Shown in pieces: positions 1 to 11,170 of a stretch of 64,000 bases of DNA. Position 1 is the first letter of the stretch; the number at the start of each line of letters is the position of its first letter. The notes under the pieces are model-generated. The model was not told the origin of the DNA. It was given only the letters and a program-made list of their open reading frames with translations, and ran no database searches. The stretch comes from Cryptomeria japonica. Lineage: Eukaryota > Streptophyta > Pinopsida > Cupressales > Cupressaceae. The stretch is taken from positions 242,599,218 through 242,663,217 of the forward strand of contig NC_081406.1 in assembly GCF_030272615.1 (NCBI RefSeq). The letters are read 5' to 3'. Position numbers and translations under genes: made by a program.

Positions 1-134
1 AGGGTTATTTAGTTTGAATTATTGTACCCTGGCCATGGTTCCATTTGGATCCAAGGGTCCAAATGATATCATGACCCTAGTTGGCGACCTTTATGTTTTT
101 ATGGCGAGCACTATAAAGCCTTATTCACTACCTT

Positions 135-580
135 TGGTGTTTCTCGAGTTTGCAGACCCAAACAACACCATATGACTAGTGTTGCTCATGCCTATGTATC
201 TGGGTAACACCCATGTCCTTCGTAATGTTAATAACGTAGTATTGTGTAGGTCCATTGACCTGAACAACACCTAATACTTAGGTGTTGTTCCAGCTGGTGA
301 ACCCAATGACACCTCTTTGTTATACTCTAGTACATGTCAAGTCTATAGACCCAACACACACACAGACCATTTGCAATATCATTTTGGTGTATTTCAGGCC
401 CATGAACTCGACATGCACATGTCCTTCCCCATTTTTAATGTATGTTGGGCCCATGAACCAGACTTGCACTAAATCAGTTACCCAATTTTGGTGTCAATCG
501 AGTCTATAGACCCGATTTGCACCAAAATCTCTTATGTTCTACCCTAGGTGTAAATAAAGTCTGTAGACCTAATTGACACC
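135..580. repeat. Irregular array of ~34-bp imperfect palindromes
   Basis: About nine units open with GGTGT (or AGTRT) and close with ACACC or a near variant. Several carry a central palindrome such as GTCTATAGAC (341-350, 502-511) or GTCTGTAGAC (559-568). Unit starts lie near 135, 178, 238, 281, 330, 386, 438, 490 and 547, so spacing is irregular (43-60 bp). The last two units are both exactly 34 bp. The rest of 1-717 shows no gene. I do not recognise the repeat; it may be the non-coding flank of the decayed element that follows. Confidence 0.7.
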
Positions 581-2502
581 AACACATAGAAATTTCTCCA
601 AGTGTAGAGATGTGTTTCAAATGGATTACTTAGAAATTTTTCTAAGTATGAAGAAAAAAATTTATTCAAGGAGGATTTTGAAGAGCAATCTTTTCAGTAT
701 TTCTAAGGGTATTTTTCATGAAGATGTTTTCAATTAATTCAAGAGACTTTTCTTCAATCCTCAATCATAAATATCAAATGACTTCACCTTCTCCAAGCCA
801 GAAGAAGATGGATTTTAAAAAGCAAGACCTGCATCCTACTTTTCCACAATCTTCAGTGACTTCTATTATTGAACATATTAGGGATATAGAGTTAGGTCAT
901 GTTGACTTAGAAGAGTTTCTCAAAAGAGTGGGGAATCCTCCAAATTACTATTTGATAGAACCTACTATTAATAGTGGTCTTCATCAAGTGGGGACTTTTC
1001 CTATGTTAGTGCAAAATCTTGAGTTCATCCTTGCATTAGCGAATCATTTTGATCCTATGAGTAGAAGTGTTAAGGATGCAGATGGGAATAAAGTGTTGGT
1101 CCTAGATGAAGATTTATTTGATTCATTTTTCAAGTGGCTAGACATAGATTCTTTTGCCAATCTGGATATGGAATCAACTGAAGTATATTATGAGAAGAAT
1201 TCAAATAAGCATAGAAAGAATACTAATGATAACTAGTTGAAAACTCCTAAGCTGACCATTGCAAGGTAGCCCAATACAATTCATAGGAGAGACTTCATAG
1301 AGGAGGTGAATGATCTAATTACCCTCCTAAGAAGAGTAAAAGATTTTCCCACCTCAGATACATATTATCCTTGGATGTATCAGTACATTCATGTCATATG
1401 GAAAAACAATAAGATAATATTTTAGGGTAGGCAAATCAGTGATGCTCTATGTGACTAGCTCACCAAGGTCCCTACTACTCTGAGCTTTATGTGACCTCAT
1501 ACTTGGTGTATGTTACGGTAGCTATGAGGATTTTCAAGGTTTATCTACAAAACGAGATCAAAGATCTGTTCCTTTTTGGAAATATTACGCACAATTGACT
1601 TTGAAGAAAATTCAGTACCATTTTAGAAGAATCAATGATCCATTCTTTGGCCATTTCTTCTATTTATTTGATAATAGTCTTGAAGACAAAAGATTTTCTG
1701 ACCAGGTTTGGGAAATGGTTAACAAATATGGATGCATGTTTCTCTAGTTTCCTACTTTCACTTACCTAAGGGTCGGTTATTTTGATGATCAACCATTCAT
1801 GCTCCTTAGGTATCCATGATGGAATTAGCACGACAAATGGTTTATTTTTATGACAGGCAGTCAAGTTCACACAGGCTAGGTTTCAAGTTTTCTTTATCCA
1901 TTGGCAAGTACTCAATCAATTCAGTTTTCAAAGCCAGGGCCATGGATGAGGAGATAAGAAGAGTCACAGTGATATTATTCAGGGCTCGAAAAGATTTTGA
2001 TTATAGGAACATGAAAAACAAATTGAAAAGGGCTTATAATCATGTTCACTAGATTGAAGATGTGTGGATAGATCACAAAATAGAAAAAGAGATTAGGAAA
2101 CTTGATTATCATTGTCTTACCAAAGAGAAAATAATCAATTTTAATTGGTCTACTATACCAAAAGATTTTGAAGATGATGGTAGTATTCTTGAACCTGCAT
2201 ATGAAACTAAGAAGATTGAAGGTTCTTCTCTCCCTTTGATCTAATGGTCACATAAGGAAGTTGTGTCCATAAGAGCCCATTTTCAAAAGATCCTTGCAAA
2301 CACAAATGTATGGCTTGCTTCAAAGGGCATTTAGCTTGAGGATTTTTATACAGGATCAAAAGAAGATATTGTCAGGCCAATTGGGAAGAAGTTAGAATTG
2401 AGGACAAAGAACAAACAAGATCCCAATGCCCCGATTGTTGCTCCTAGATTCAAGTGTACAGGAGGTAACTTGCGTAAAGGAAAAGAGTAAGCAGAGACAC
2501 AT

Positions 2503-3063
2503 GCTCCTAGTACTCAAGAAGAAAAGGAGTTGGAAGTTTTAGGTGAAGACTTAGATTATGAGCCACCTTATTTAGATATTGAAGATCAACCTACAAAAGA
2601 AGAGCATGTTGAGGAACAAGAAGAGGAATTTGATGAAGAAAGTATGCCAGAGACTTCAAAGGATAGAGTACTAAAGAAGATTTCAGAGTGCTCCTAGTAC
2701 TCAAGAAGAAAAGGAGTTGGAAGTTTTAGGTGAAGACTTAGATTATGAGCCACCTTATTTAGATATTAAAGATCAACCTACAAAAGAAGAGCATGTTGAG
2801 GAACAAGAAGAGGAATTTGATGAAGAAAGTTTGCTAGAGACTTCAAAGGATAGAATACTAAAGAAGATTTCAGAGTGCTCCTAGTACTCAAGAAGAAAAG
2901 GAGTTGAAAGTTTTAGGTGAAGACTTAGATTATGAGCCACCTTATTTAGATATTGAAGATCAAGCTACAAAAGAAGAGCATGTTGAGGAACAAGAAGAGG
3001 AATTTGATGAAGAAAGTCTACCAGAGACTTCAAAGGATAGAGTACTAAAGAAGATTTCAAAGC
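2503..3063 (+). repeat. Three tandem copies of a 187-bp coding segment
   Basis: Copies begin at 2503, 2690 and 2877, each with GCTCCTAGTACTCAAGAAG or the same sequence with minor changes, and differ from one another by only a few bases. Because 187 is not a multiple of three, each extra copy moves the frame by one base. Two extra copies (374 bp) account exactly for the difference between the upstream frame and the frame used from 2904 to 4127. Confidence 0.92.
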
Positions 3064-4035
3064 AAGCTTCTCAAGCACCCAGCCTAGTAATTGTCATTTC
3101 ATCCTCACAGGTTTCTATTCCTACCTTTGTTTCTTTTGGATCAACTATTTCATTTGTACCCACAACTTCTATTTTTGAGTCAGTACTTGTTGGAACCACC
3201 CCTAGTAATGTTGTCCATGTGCTCATTAATGAATCTGCATTATAAACTTCCCAAGACAACATTATTAATGTCTTTTCCTCTTTACCAGAAGTAACATCCA
3301 ATATGCTCGATGATTTTGATAAGTTCCTGGTAGAAACTGGTTCCAAGCCCAATGAGTCATCTATTGAGAATTCTTCTTCTGCAGTTGTTACTACCTCTAC
3401 TTCACCTATATTAGCCATTGTTTCTTAGAGTCAAGGGATTGCATCTGAAACACTAGTTTTTGGTTCTAAATGTTTTTCTATACTTCCCCCATGGTTGCTT
3501 ACAAATACACCCAAAAGAAAGAAACAGGCAATTTCTCTCGATGAGCTTGATTGTGGCCAATTAGTTCTTGTGAAGCCGAAAACTATCAAGAATGCCAAAA
3601 TTATCTCAATGATAAGAATTGACCAAGCCAGGCTTAAGTATGTTGAGATTGCAGAACCTCCCTTGGATAAGAATGTAGATGAGGTTTGAGCAGAAGATTA
3701 TATTGTGAAAAGAGTAGATCTTGGAAAACAAACTCATGATGGTGCAAAGCAGGATGCACAAGAGGCCTTCCAATTTCTTATTGTCAAATATGATGAGGAA
3801 AATATTAAGAAAGAGAATCTCAAGGCTCAAGTGGAATTTCATACTAATGTTTTAATAAAAATCACTAAGTCCATTAAGATATTTGAGCCAAAAACATCGT
3901 TAATTGATGAAACAAACATCAAGAAAGCTGAGAAGCTCACCTCAAGGAGTACTACAGTGGGTGAGTGGATGGATAGGATGGAAAGTCAAGGAACACACCT
4001 TTTGACTTCAACAACCAAGTTAGTTGACAACTTTC

Positions 4036-4050
4036 AGAGTTTTGAATCTA
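4036..4050. other. Candidate LINE target-site duplication, left copy
   Basis: AGAGTTTTGAATCTA here resembles AGAATTTTGAAGCTT at 31080-31094 (12 of 15 identical). Both copies sit in the same reading frame of the split host ORF, and a short T-run (4068-4074), as expected for the A-tail of a minus-strand LINE, follows closely. The exact boundary is uncertain by some 20 bp. Confidence 0.45.
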
Positions 4051-4252
4051 AATTTGATACAATATTTTTTATTACGGGAAAAATAGGTTTTGAAGGGATC
4101 CTAAAACCCTTTACAATAGATCCTTAAAAGATAAGAGCATTAATAAACAAGAAAATACATTCTGCAAAAAAAAACCACCACACAAAAACTAGCATGAAAG
4201 CCCAACAAAACCAGCAACATCCAACCAAAACAGAAAAAAGACAAAAGACAAA

Positions 4253-5787
4253 TTACTTAATGTTTTTAAGGGCATTAGCCAAGTTTTTGCTAATCCCTTG
4301 CAAATCTTTAATATTATCCCTGAGCATTGGGATTTGCTTGGAAGAGGCCAGAGCAACTTTTTTCATACTTGCCCTAGTCCTTTTTGTCGCGCCACCAGAA
4401 GCACTTTCCACATTCCCTGCCTCAATAGCATCCTCATCAACATCTAGGTCCACAACAAGTTTGGAAGTGCTAGAGCCATCAAGGAACTTGGAAATTTCCT
4501 CCATATTCCTAGTCATAGAGGTAAGGATATCTAGAATCATAACCAAAAAGTTCTTCATGGTTGCCTTTCCTTCCTCCAACTTACTAATCTGAGCTTCCAG
4601 CTTCTCCACTTTTTCCTCCATAACCTTTTTCCACTGCTCCTGGTTACTTTCATCTTTCTTTCCCTGCTCTTCCTGCTGCTTATCAATTTTTTCTAGTTTC
4701 TTGATTCTTTCACATACCCACCTATCAAAACCCATTTGAGCCTCAGACTGGTTTTTGAGTTTATCCAAAATAATCCCATCTCCAGCTTTATCATGTTCCC
4801 TGCTCATTTCCTCCTTATCCTTCTCCTGCTCAGTTTTCATTTCCCTTTCCTCCTTAGTAATCTGATTGTCCTGCTCCTCTATAGGCTGGTTGTTAACATT
4901 ACCAATACTCACACTGTGGGTAGGGCTATTCTAATCAGAAACATCCTCTGGTACTCCTTCCTCTTCCCCCACTTCCTCTTCTTTCCAGCTCTCCTCTTCA
5001 TCAGACTCATCAGTCTCCATCTCACTTCCATCTTTTCCCATATCCTCAGAATCAACCTCTGTATCCTTTTGTTTACCCATGTCCTCTTGAATTTTCTCCA
5101 TAGTGTCTTTTTTAACCTTTTTGCTTTGTATCAACTCATCCTTACTGGGCCCACATTTCTTAATTTTCCTCTTTCCTTTCCCCGGCGACACCGACAACCT
5201 TTTGTTTTCTTGAATATCCAAAATCTTGCAATGCTCATAAATGAGCAAGATAAGGTTGTAATGAAGCACAGAAGAAGATGGGTTCTTGCTATGCTTGTTC
5301 AAAGACCGTGACAGAGACCTAAAAAGGTAATAGGGCAGAGAAATCCTCTTCTCATGTCTAAAGTGATTTAGAAGCACAAAATGATAGGTGTGGACCCTGG
5401 TGAAATGACCCTCCACAGTAATATATTCCATAATTGCATTAAGCACACAACCCTATATTTTTTTGATATTAGAAGCATCATAATACTCCCCAGAATCTTT
5501 TCCTAATTTCGCTCTCTCCTTCTCTTTATGCGGAAAAAGATTCACTGCATTATTAGACACTTTCAGGTCCCTAAAGAAATTATACCAGAATGGGGCATAC
5601 CTGTGACCGTCGAAATGAGGTCCGCATCCAACTTGAATCTAGCATCATGAATTTTGAAGGAGCCATTTTTCCAATTTTCAGTAACTTTGGTAACCGCTAG
5701 GTTAACTCTTCTTTTATCATAGTCTACCAATTTTTCCATGAAATGCGTCATGAATCCCTTCTTCAGCTTTGTCCATACCTTAGGCAT
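4253..5787 (-). pseudogene. Extra gag-like ORF downstream of LINE ORF2
   Basis: On the minus strand a reading of about 510 codons runs from 5787 to 4253. It is broken by one frameshift near 5580 and TAG stops near 5457 and 4931. The N-terminal third carries a motif of the type RFKLDADLISTVTGMP. The middle is basic then strongly acidic, and the C-terminal third is a long Lys/Glu-rich coiled coil ending in a Ser/Arg-rich tail. It lies between the LINE RNase H region and the presumed LINE tail. I do not recognise the family. It may be a third LINE ORF, a captured sequence, or a separate element next to a shorter LINE. Confidence 0.45.
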
Positions 5788-6013
5788 CTCCTACCATCTG
5801 GAAATATTATCAGGTTACTCTCTTCTTAGATCCCCCCCCCCCATTTTAGAATTCATTTTACAATTTATCTGCTTCTACAAATTCAGAGCTTTCTTCCAAA
5901 TGACACTCGGCTTTTTGAAAATGCACACCCACAAAGCATGCGAAAATTTAATATTCTTGTTTAGGAATCTGCCCTTCTGATGTGCTATCTTTACCTTTCT
6001 AATAATTTCATGA

Positions 6014-8113
6014 TTAATCATTAATACTTCCATGATTAACGTGTGGTCCTTCTTTCCCCATAAATATGTCCTTTCTAATGAGTTCTTTAATATTAAAATC
6101 AATATTAACTTCCCCATTCCATATGCTTTGAGCTTCGGAAATAACGCCAAGGTTAGCAAGGTCATCCGCTACAATATTTTTTTCCCTAAAAGCATGCTCA
6201 ATAATAATTGATTTAAAGCTTGAAATAATTTCTCTAGCTTTAAAAATAATATTTTCTATAGTCCACGAAGGCTCAACTTCTCCCTTAAGGCATTTAATAA
6301 TGTTAAGAGAGTCTCCCTCCAACCATAGATTATCATGATTGAGATTTTTAGCTATAATCAAAGTATTCAGTGTCGTTGAGGCTTTAGCATAATGACTAGT
6401 TTGGTTATCCAAAGGGCCAGCAACAGCCACAAGGCAACTTCCAGCAAAATTCCTGACAATGCCCCCATAACCAACTTTCCCAGGATTTCCCTTAGAAGCC
6501 CCATCAAAGTTGGCCTTGATCCATCCCTAGGAAGGAAAGCACTATAAAAGACCATCCCTACCCTTATCCTTATTGTTTCTATTATTGGAGAGGTTCCAAC
6601 TTTCATTAAAGTCTTCTTTAGCAGCTAAACCATTATCAATACCATATAAACATTCATAGATCCCTCTATAGATTTTATCCACCACCACTTCAGGGTTCGT
6701 ACTTTTTTCCCTAAAAATCTTGTTGTTATGCTCCTTCTAGATGTTCCATATGACAATAGGGAGAGTTGGTTTTCAAAGCTCAACATTCTTAGAATTGGAA
6801 CTAGGGCAATACCATTGCTCCCAAAACTCTTCCAGAGAGTTCGGGAAAACCCAACTCAACTTCCACCTACTAAAAATAATATTCCAAATTTCCTGACTGA
6901 AATTGCACTAGTAGAGGATATGGAAAGAAGACTCCTCCTCGCTGTAGCAAAAAGAACACCTGTTAGGAAAAAAAAATCCACGCTTATGGAGATTATCAAG
7001 AGTTAGCACCTAATTCTGGATAAAAATCTAAAAGAAGATATTAATTTTGGGCATCAACTTCTTTATCCGCACTTTAGCGCATAAAGGGATCTCTTCCGAA
7101 ACTTTGTAATGGATAGACACCGCTAAAGACACAGAATATTTCCCATCAAAAGTTTCCCTCCAAAGCAAACAATCCTCGGAATGCTCCATAAAGATTTTGG
7201 AAGAAAGCAAGATCTCCAAAAATTTTAATCCCAGACAAATTTGGCCGAACTAAATCCACTTCCCATTTCTCCAGTAGTCTCTAACAAGGTCTCCATACTT
7301 GCTTTTGAACCAATCTTTCCATTCATTAAGAATGGGGATTTCCTCCAACGGTTTATCCGTTAGCCATCTGTCCTCCCAGAATCTAATAATTCTCCCATTC
7401 CCCAATTTCCACTTTCTTCCAGCTACAGCCCAAGCTTTAGCTGTTTGAATTGCATTCCAAATTGCAGAGCCTTCTACAAGAAAAGAATTTTTCATAAATT
7501 CTTCCTCAGATGGTTCCATGTGAAGGTAGTTCTTTTTCCAAATTGAATTCCATTCCCTTTCCTCCCCTTTCATTCTCCAAATTTGTTTAGCTAACAAGGC
7601 ATTATTCATAGTTATAATGTTCCTTAATCCCAAACCCCCAAAAGCCTTAGGAGTACAAATATTATTCTAGGCAATAAGGGGGATTCTATTTTTATCTTCC
7701 ACTCCCGACCATAAGAATTTTTTTTGAATTCTTTCAATGGCCTCAACAAACTTCCTGGGGATTTTGAACAAACTAAGGGCATAGATAGGCAAATTTTGAA
7801 GGGTAGATTTCAGCAACGTCACCTTACCCGCTTGGCTAAGGAGGGCTCCTTTCCATCCAGCCAGTTTGGAATTGAACCTATCAACCAGCTTCATCTAGAA
7901 ATTCTTCAAAGGCTTTAAGCACAGAGGGAGACCCAAATAAGTAGAAGGGAACTTAGCAATTTTACATCCAAGTATTATTTCAATCCTTCTTTGTCTATCC
8001 ACAGGGGTATTGATGAAGAACAAAGAACTCTTATCCCAATTTATTTTTTGACCAGAAGCAGCTTCATAGGAATCCATAGCACTCTTCATATTTCTCGCTT
8101 CTCTTATGGTATC
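6014..8113 (-). pseudogene. LINE ORF2, C-terminal half: RT end, zf-RVT, RNase H
   Basis: Reading starts at 8113, directly after the gypsy duplication, with the RT palm/thumb region (ASGQKINWDKS, then TYLGLPL). It continues through AGWKGALLSQAGKVTLLKS and a zf-RVT module with C-X2-C-X8-H-X4-C (near 6940-6990), and ends in a type-I RNase H region beginning FDGASKGNPG (near 6510). In RNase H the usual catalytic Glu in the AEA motif reads AKA, so it is probably lost; LEGDS and NIVADDLAN are retained. Frameshifts occur between the sub-segments. It is the continuation of the ORF2 half at 27401-29498. Confidence 0.85.
8109..8113. other. Gypsy target-site duplication GTATC, left copy
   Basis: GTATC immediately precedes the TGTAGACACC start of the 5' LTR. 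The same five bases directly follow the 3' LTR at 27396-27400. Outside the two copies the LINE ORF2 reading joins in frame. Confidence 0.93.
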
Positions 8114-9998
8114 TGTAGACACCTAAAATTGTCTCATTGGTCATGTACTGATTATTCTTCTAATTAATTAAATAATTATTTAATTAAGTTAATTAATCTT
8201 ATTCTTCTAATTTCATATTTCTTCATCATCTTACTAATTATTCTATATTCTATCTCTTTCATCATTTAATCATTTTAAACCATTTTCTAAATATTAATTA
8301 AATATTTATTATTTAATTAATTCTGATTAATTCCCTAATTTAAATAATCTTTATTATTTAAATAAATTAATTCTCAATTTCTATCTCTAATCATCTAGTC
8401 ATTCAACCATTTTCAAAATATTAATTAAATATTTATTATTTAATTAATTATGATTTAATCCTTTAAATTAAATAATCTTTATTATTTAATTAAATTTTAT
8501 TTCTAAATAATTAAATAGTTTCTTTAAATTATTTAATTAACTGATTAATTCTTCTAATTCTCCAATTCCAAATCCCCAAATTCTAATTTCATTTAATTTC
8601 ATATTCTTCTAATTTCTTCCAAATTCAATTACATGTGCATGATTTCAAAAACCAAATTGAAAATCAAAGTCAAGTTCTAAATATATTCAAATGCTAAATT
8701 GAATTAAAATAAATTCAATTATTTGAATAAATCTCATGCAAAGATTAAATTGAAAATCTAAGTCTAAGTGCAAGCACATGCTAAATTAATTAATTCAATC
8801 AATTAATTAATTAAATCTTTTATCTCTTCAACTTCTATTTCCATCTTTTAGTTAGCTTTTTCTGAATTAAGCTTTCTTTGTCATCTTCTTTATTTCCTCC
8901 AATCATTCTTTTTCTTCCTTCAGTCAGCTTTTTCTCAATCAGTTGACTCAATTAATCTATTCAATATATTATGTTTCACTCCTACAATCAGCAGTTCAAC
9001 TATCAATTTCCATGTGAGCTCACCTGAGTTCCACCTCTTGATCAATCTGTTCCACCTTTCAATCAATCTTCTCCAAAATTCTATAAATTAAGCATTCAAT
9101 CTCCATTTTCAATCATCACGGACTTTGAATCTTTGTGTCACTTGCAGATTACCAGCGCAATATCTAATTCTTCTAATTCTCCAATGCCAAATCCCCAAAT
9201 TCTAATTTCATTTAATTTCATATTCTTCTAATTTCTTCCAAATTCAATTACATGTGCATGATTTCAAAAACCAAATTGAAAATCAAAGTCAAGTTCTAAA
9301 TATATTCAAATGCTAAATTCAATTAGAATAAATTCAATTATTTGAATAAATCTCATGCAAAGATTTAATTGAAAATCTAAGTCTAAGTGCAAGCACATGC
9401 TAAATTAATTAATTCAATCAATTAATTAATTCAATCATTTATCTCTTCAACTTCTATTTCCGTCTTTTAGTTAGCTTTTTCTGAATTAAGCTTTCTTTGT
9501 CATCTTCTTTATTTCCTCCAATCATTCTTTTTCTTCCTTCAATCAACTTTTTCTCAATCAGTTGACTCAATTAATCTATTCAATCTATTTGGTTTCACTC
9601 CTACAATCAACAGTTCAACTATTACTTTCCATGTGAGCTCACCTGAGTTCCACCTCTTGATCAATTTGTTCCACCTTTCAATCAATCTTCTCCAAAAATC
9701 TATAAATTAAGCATTCAATCTCCATTTTCCATAATCACGAACTTTGAATCTTTGTGTCACTTGCAGGTTACCAGCTCAATATCTAAGAGCCATCATACCA
9801 CAGAGAAGAGAAGAGCAATGGAAGCTATATGCAATCTTGGAATAGGGAATTTGATTTGAACTATTTTAATTCCTATTTGTTTAATATTGCATTATTTCAT
9901 TGTCTTGTTTGTTATAATTCTTTGATTAGATAGGGATTCGTGATTTCCCTTTGTTTCTAATGGATTATTGTTATTAAGATGAATTTTACATGCACACA
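8114..9998 (+). repeat. Gypsy 5' LTR, enlarged by an internal tandem duplication
   Basis: It begins TGTAGACACCTAAAA and ends TGCACACA. The sequence is AT-rich. Positions 8546-9164 are repeated at 9165-9783 (619-bp offset), whereas the 3' LTR has one copy, which explains the 1885 versus 1273 bp lengths. Each copy carries a TATA-like CTATAAATT (9081-9089 and 9700-9708), so the LTR has two candidate promoters 619 bp apart. Confidence 0.9.
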
Positions 9999-10000
9999 TT

Positions 10001-10020
10001 TTGGTGAACCCGACGTGAAA
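10001..10020 (+). other. Gypsy primer-binding site
   Basis: TTGGTGAACCCGACGTG starts two bases after the 5' LTR end. The TGG start and the CCCGAC block have the form of the complement of a tRNA acceptor/T-arm 3' end. I could not identify the tRNA from memory. Confidence 0.7.
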
Positions 10021-10116
10021 CACAACTAACTTACCTTCTCTATTCTCTATGTAATTTTTGCAGGTTGTACGGATTTTTGCTTTTTTTTTACACATTTCGA
10101 GAACAGATATTCCATG

Positions 10117-10270
10117 ATGCAATCACGATTACATCGTCCCGCAATCACATAGACAGCATCACACATTCAACCCCTTGAGGTCACGCATTCACTCTGACAG
10201 GGTTACGCAATCGCCCTGTTCAGATCACACAATTGCCCTTTCCGGAATACGCATTCGCAGGGAAAACTGT
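10117..10270 (+). repeat. Array A: seven units of exactly 22 bp with an ACGCAWTCG core
   Basis: Units start at 10117, 10139, 10161, 10183, 10205, 10227 and 10249. The first nine bases of each fit ACGCAATCG/ACGCATTCG with one to three changes (for example ACGCAATCG at 10205, ACGCATTCG at 10249, ACACAATTG at 10227). The remaining 13 bases differ from unit to unit. The array lies in the leader between the primer-binding site and the 84-codon ORF. Confidence 0.9.
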
Positions 10271-10377
10271 TGTCTAATTTTTTATTCTGTCTATTATTTG
10301 ATCTGTCTATTTCTATCTAAAATTGGGTTAATCTTGGATCAAACTGCTTCTATTTTATGATTTGATTATAACAGTTT

Positions 10378-10632
10378 ATGGCAAGAAAAGTACAGTTAAG
10401 GATTTCAGGTGCAAGAAGGATGAAACAACAAAGAAGAGAAGCCAAACACTATCAAAAGGTTCTCCAGGCAGAAAAAATGATACAAGATTTGGAAGAGCAA
10501 CTGGCCTTTGATAGATATAATAGCTTAGTTCTTTCTTATCAAGTTAAATATGATCTAATCAATATTGAATGGATGATTAGAGATTTGGCTAGGGCTTCAC
10601 AATTGGTTTTGCAAGTTTCTAACCGGGTTTAG
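10378..10632 (+). CDS. Small 84-residue basic coiled-coil-like protein, extra ORF of the gypsy element
   Basis: An intact ATG-to-TAG frame in the gypsy leader. The N-terminus is strongly basic (MARKVQLRISGARRMKQQRR), followed by an alternating charged/hydrophobic stretch suited to a coiled coil (residues ~25-45) and a hydrophobic C-terminal half. There is no signal peptide or known domain. It is bracketed by array A (ending 108 bp upstream) and array B (starting 43 bp downstream), which share one motif. A basic nucleic-acid-binding role is conceivable but unproven. It could also be a chance ORF, although the composition is protein-like. Confidence 0.45.
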   Translation: MARKVQLRISGARRMKQQRREAKHYQKVLQAEKMIQDLEEQLAFDRYNSLVLSYQVKYDLINIEWMIRDLARASQLVLQVSNRV

Positions 10633-10674
10633 TTTTCTTTTATTTTTTAATTTTTTGTTGTCTGCATGTCTGTC

Positions 10675-10828
10675 ACGTAATTGACCTGTTAGTGCTACGC
10701 AATCGATCGGGTATCATCACGCATTCAATCTGTCAGAATTACGCATTCGCTCTATCAGGTTCACACATTCGGTCTATAAGTATCACACAATCGAACAAGT
10801 ATTGTTACGCATTCGCTTATGTCAAGTT
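10675..10828 (+). repeat. Array B: seven more units of exactly 22 bp with the same core
   Basis: Units start at 10675, 10697, 10719, 10741, 10763, 10785 and 10807. Cores read ACGTAATTG, ACGCAATCG, ACGCATTCA, ACGCATTCG, ACACATTCG, ACACAATCG and ACGCATTCG. Orientation is the same as array A. The 13-bp remainders are not conserved. Confidence 0.92.
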
Positions 10829-10919
10829 GTGAGTTTCTATTTTTTGTTAGTTTGATTTTACTACTAATCTCTTGTTTACAACTTGTGGTGGATTTACAGA
10901 AAGGATTAGATTAGTATTT

Positions 10920-11170
10920 TTGCATGTATCATCTAACACTTCATCTTTTGGTGTTTAAAATCAACAACAGTTAAAATGGACATGCATGGATAATCTCACA
11001 CTTCGTTGTTTGGTGCTTAAAATAAACATGGGCTAAAATTGACATGCATGTATCTCACACATTGTCTTTTGGTGCTTAAAATCAACAAATGGTTAAAATT
11101 GACATGTATGCTTTCATATTTCGATTTGGTGTTTAAAATGGACATGCACATGTGTATTCAACACCTAAAT
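10920..11170 (+). repeat. About four diverged ~57-62-bp tandem repeats in the gypsy leader
   Basis: GGTGYTTAAAAT recurs at 10950, 11012, 11071 and 11128, each followed or preceded by GACATGCATG-like sequence and a CACTTCG-like block. From 11171 to about 12150 I see no gene or repeat that I can name; it is the remainder of the long leader. Confidence 0.75.

Larger units (their letters stand above)
718..4050 (+). pseudogene. Decayed large ORF of an unrecognised retroelement-like protein, 5' part
   Basis: A protein-like reading starts at ATG 718. It stays in one frame to about 1490, shifts by one base until about 1815, returns to the first frame to about 2690, and changes frame again only because of the tandem triplication at 2503-3063. 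In-frame stops interrupt it, for example TAG at 1234 and 2050 and TAA at 2488. The N-terminal part is globular-looking, the middle is very acidic (Glu/Asp-rich), then comes a Ser/Thr/Val-rich stretch and a Lys-rich coiled-coil-like C-terminal part (3495-4127). I see no catalytic motif and cannot assign a family; gag-like or transposon accessory protein is only a guess. The reading appears to resume at 31080, past the LINE insertion. Confidence 0.5.

Noticed and set aside
4736..5311. Plus-strand 191-codon hydrophobic frame
   Set aside because: It is the complement of the minus-strand coiled-coil and acidic ORF; the Leu/Phe/Ser composition is the usual shadow of Lys/Glu-rich coding.
10117..10828. 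CRISPR-like repeat/spacer layout
   Set aside because: Cores are only 9 bp, spacers 13 bp, and the setting is the leader of a plant gypsy element; no cas genes.
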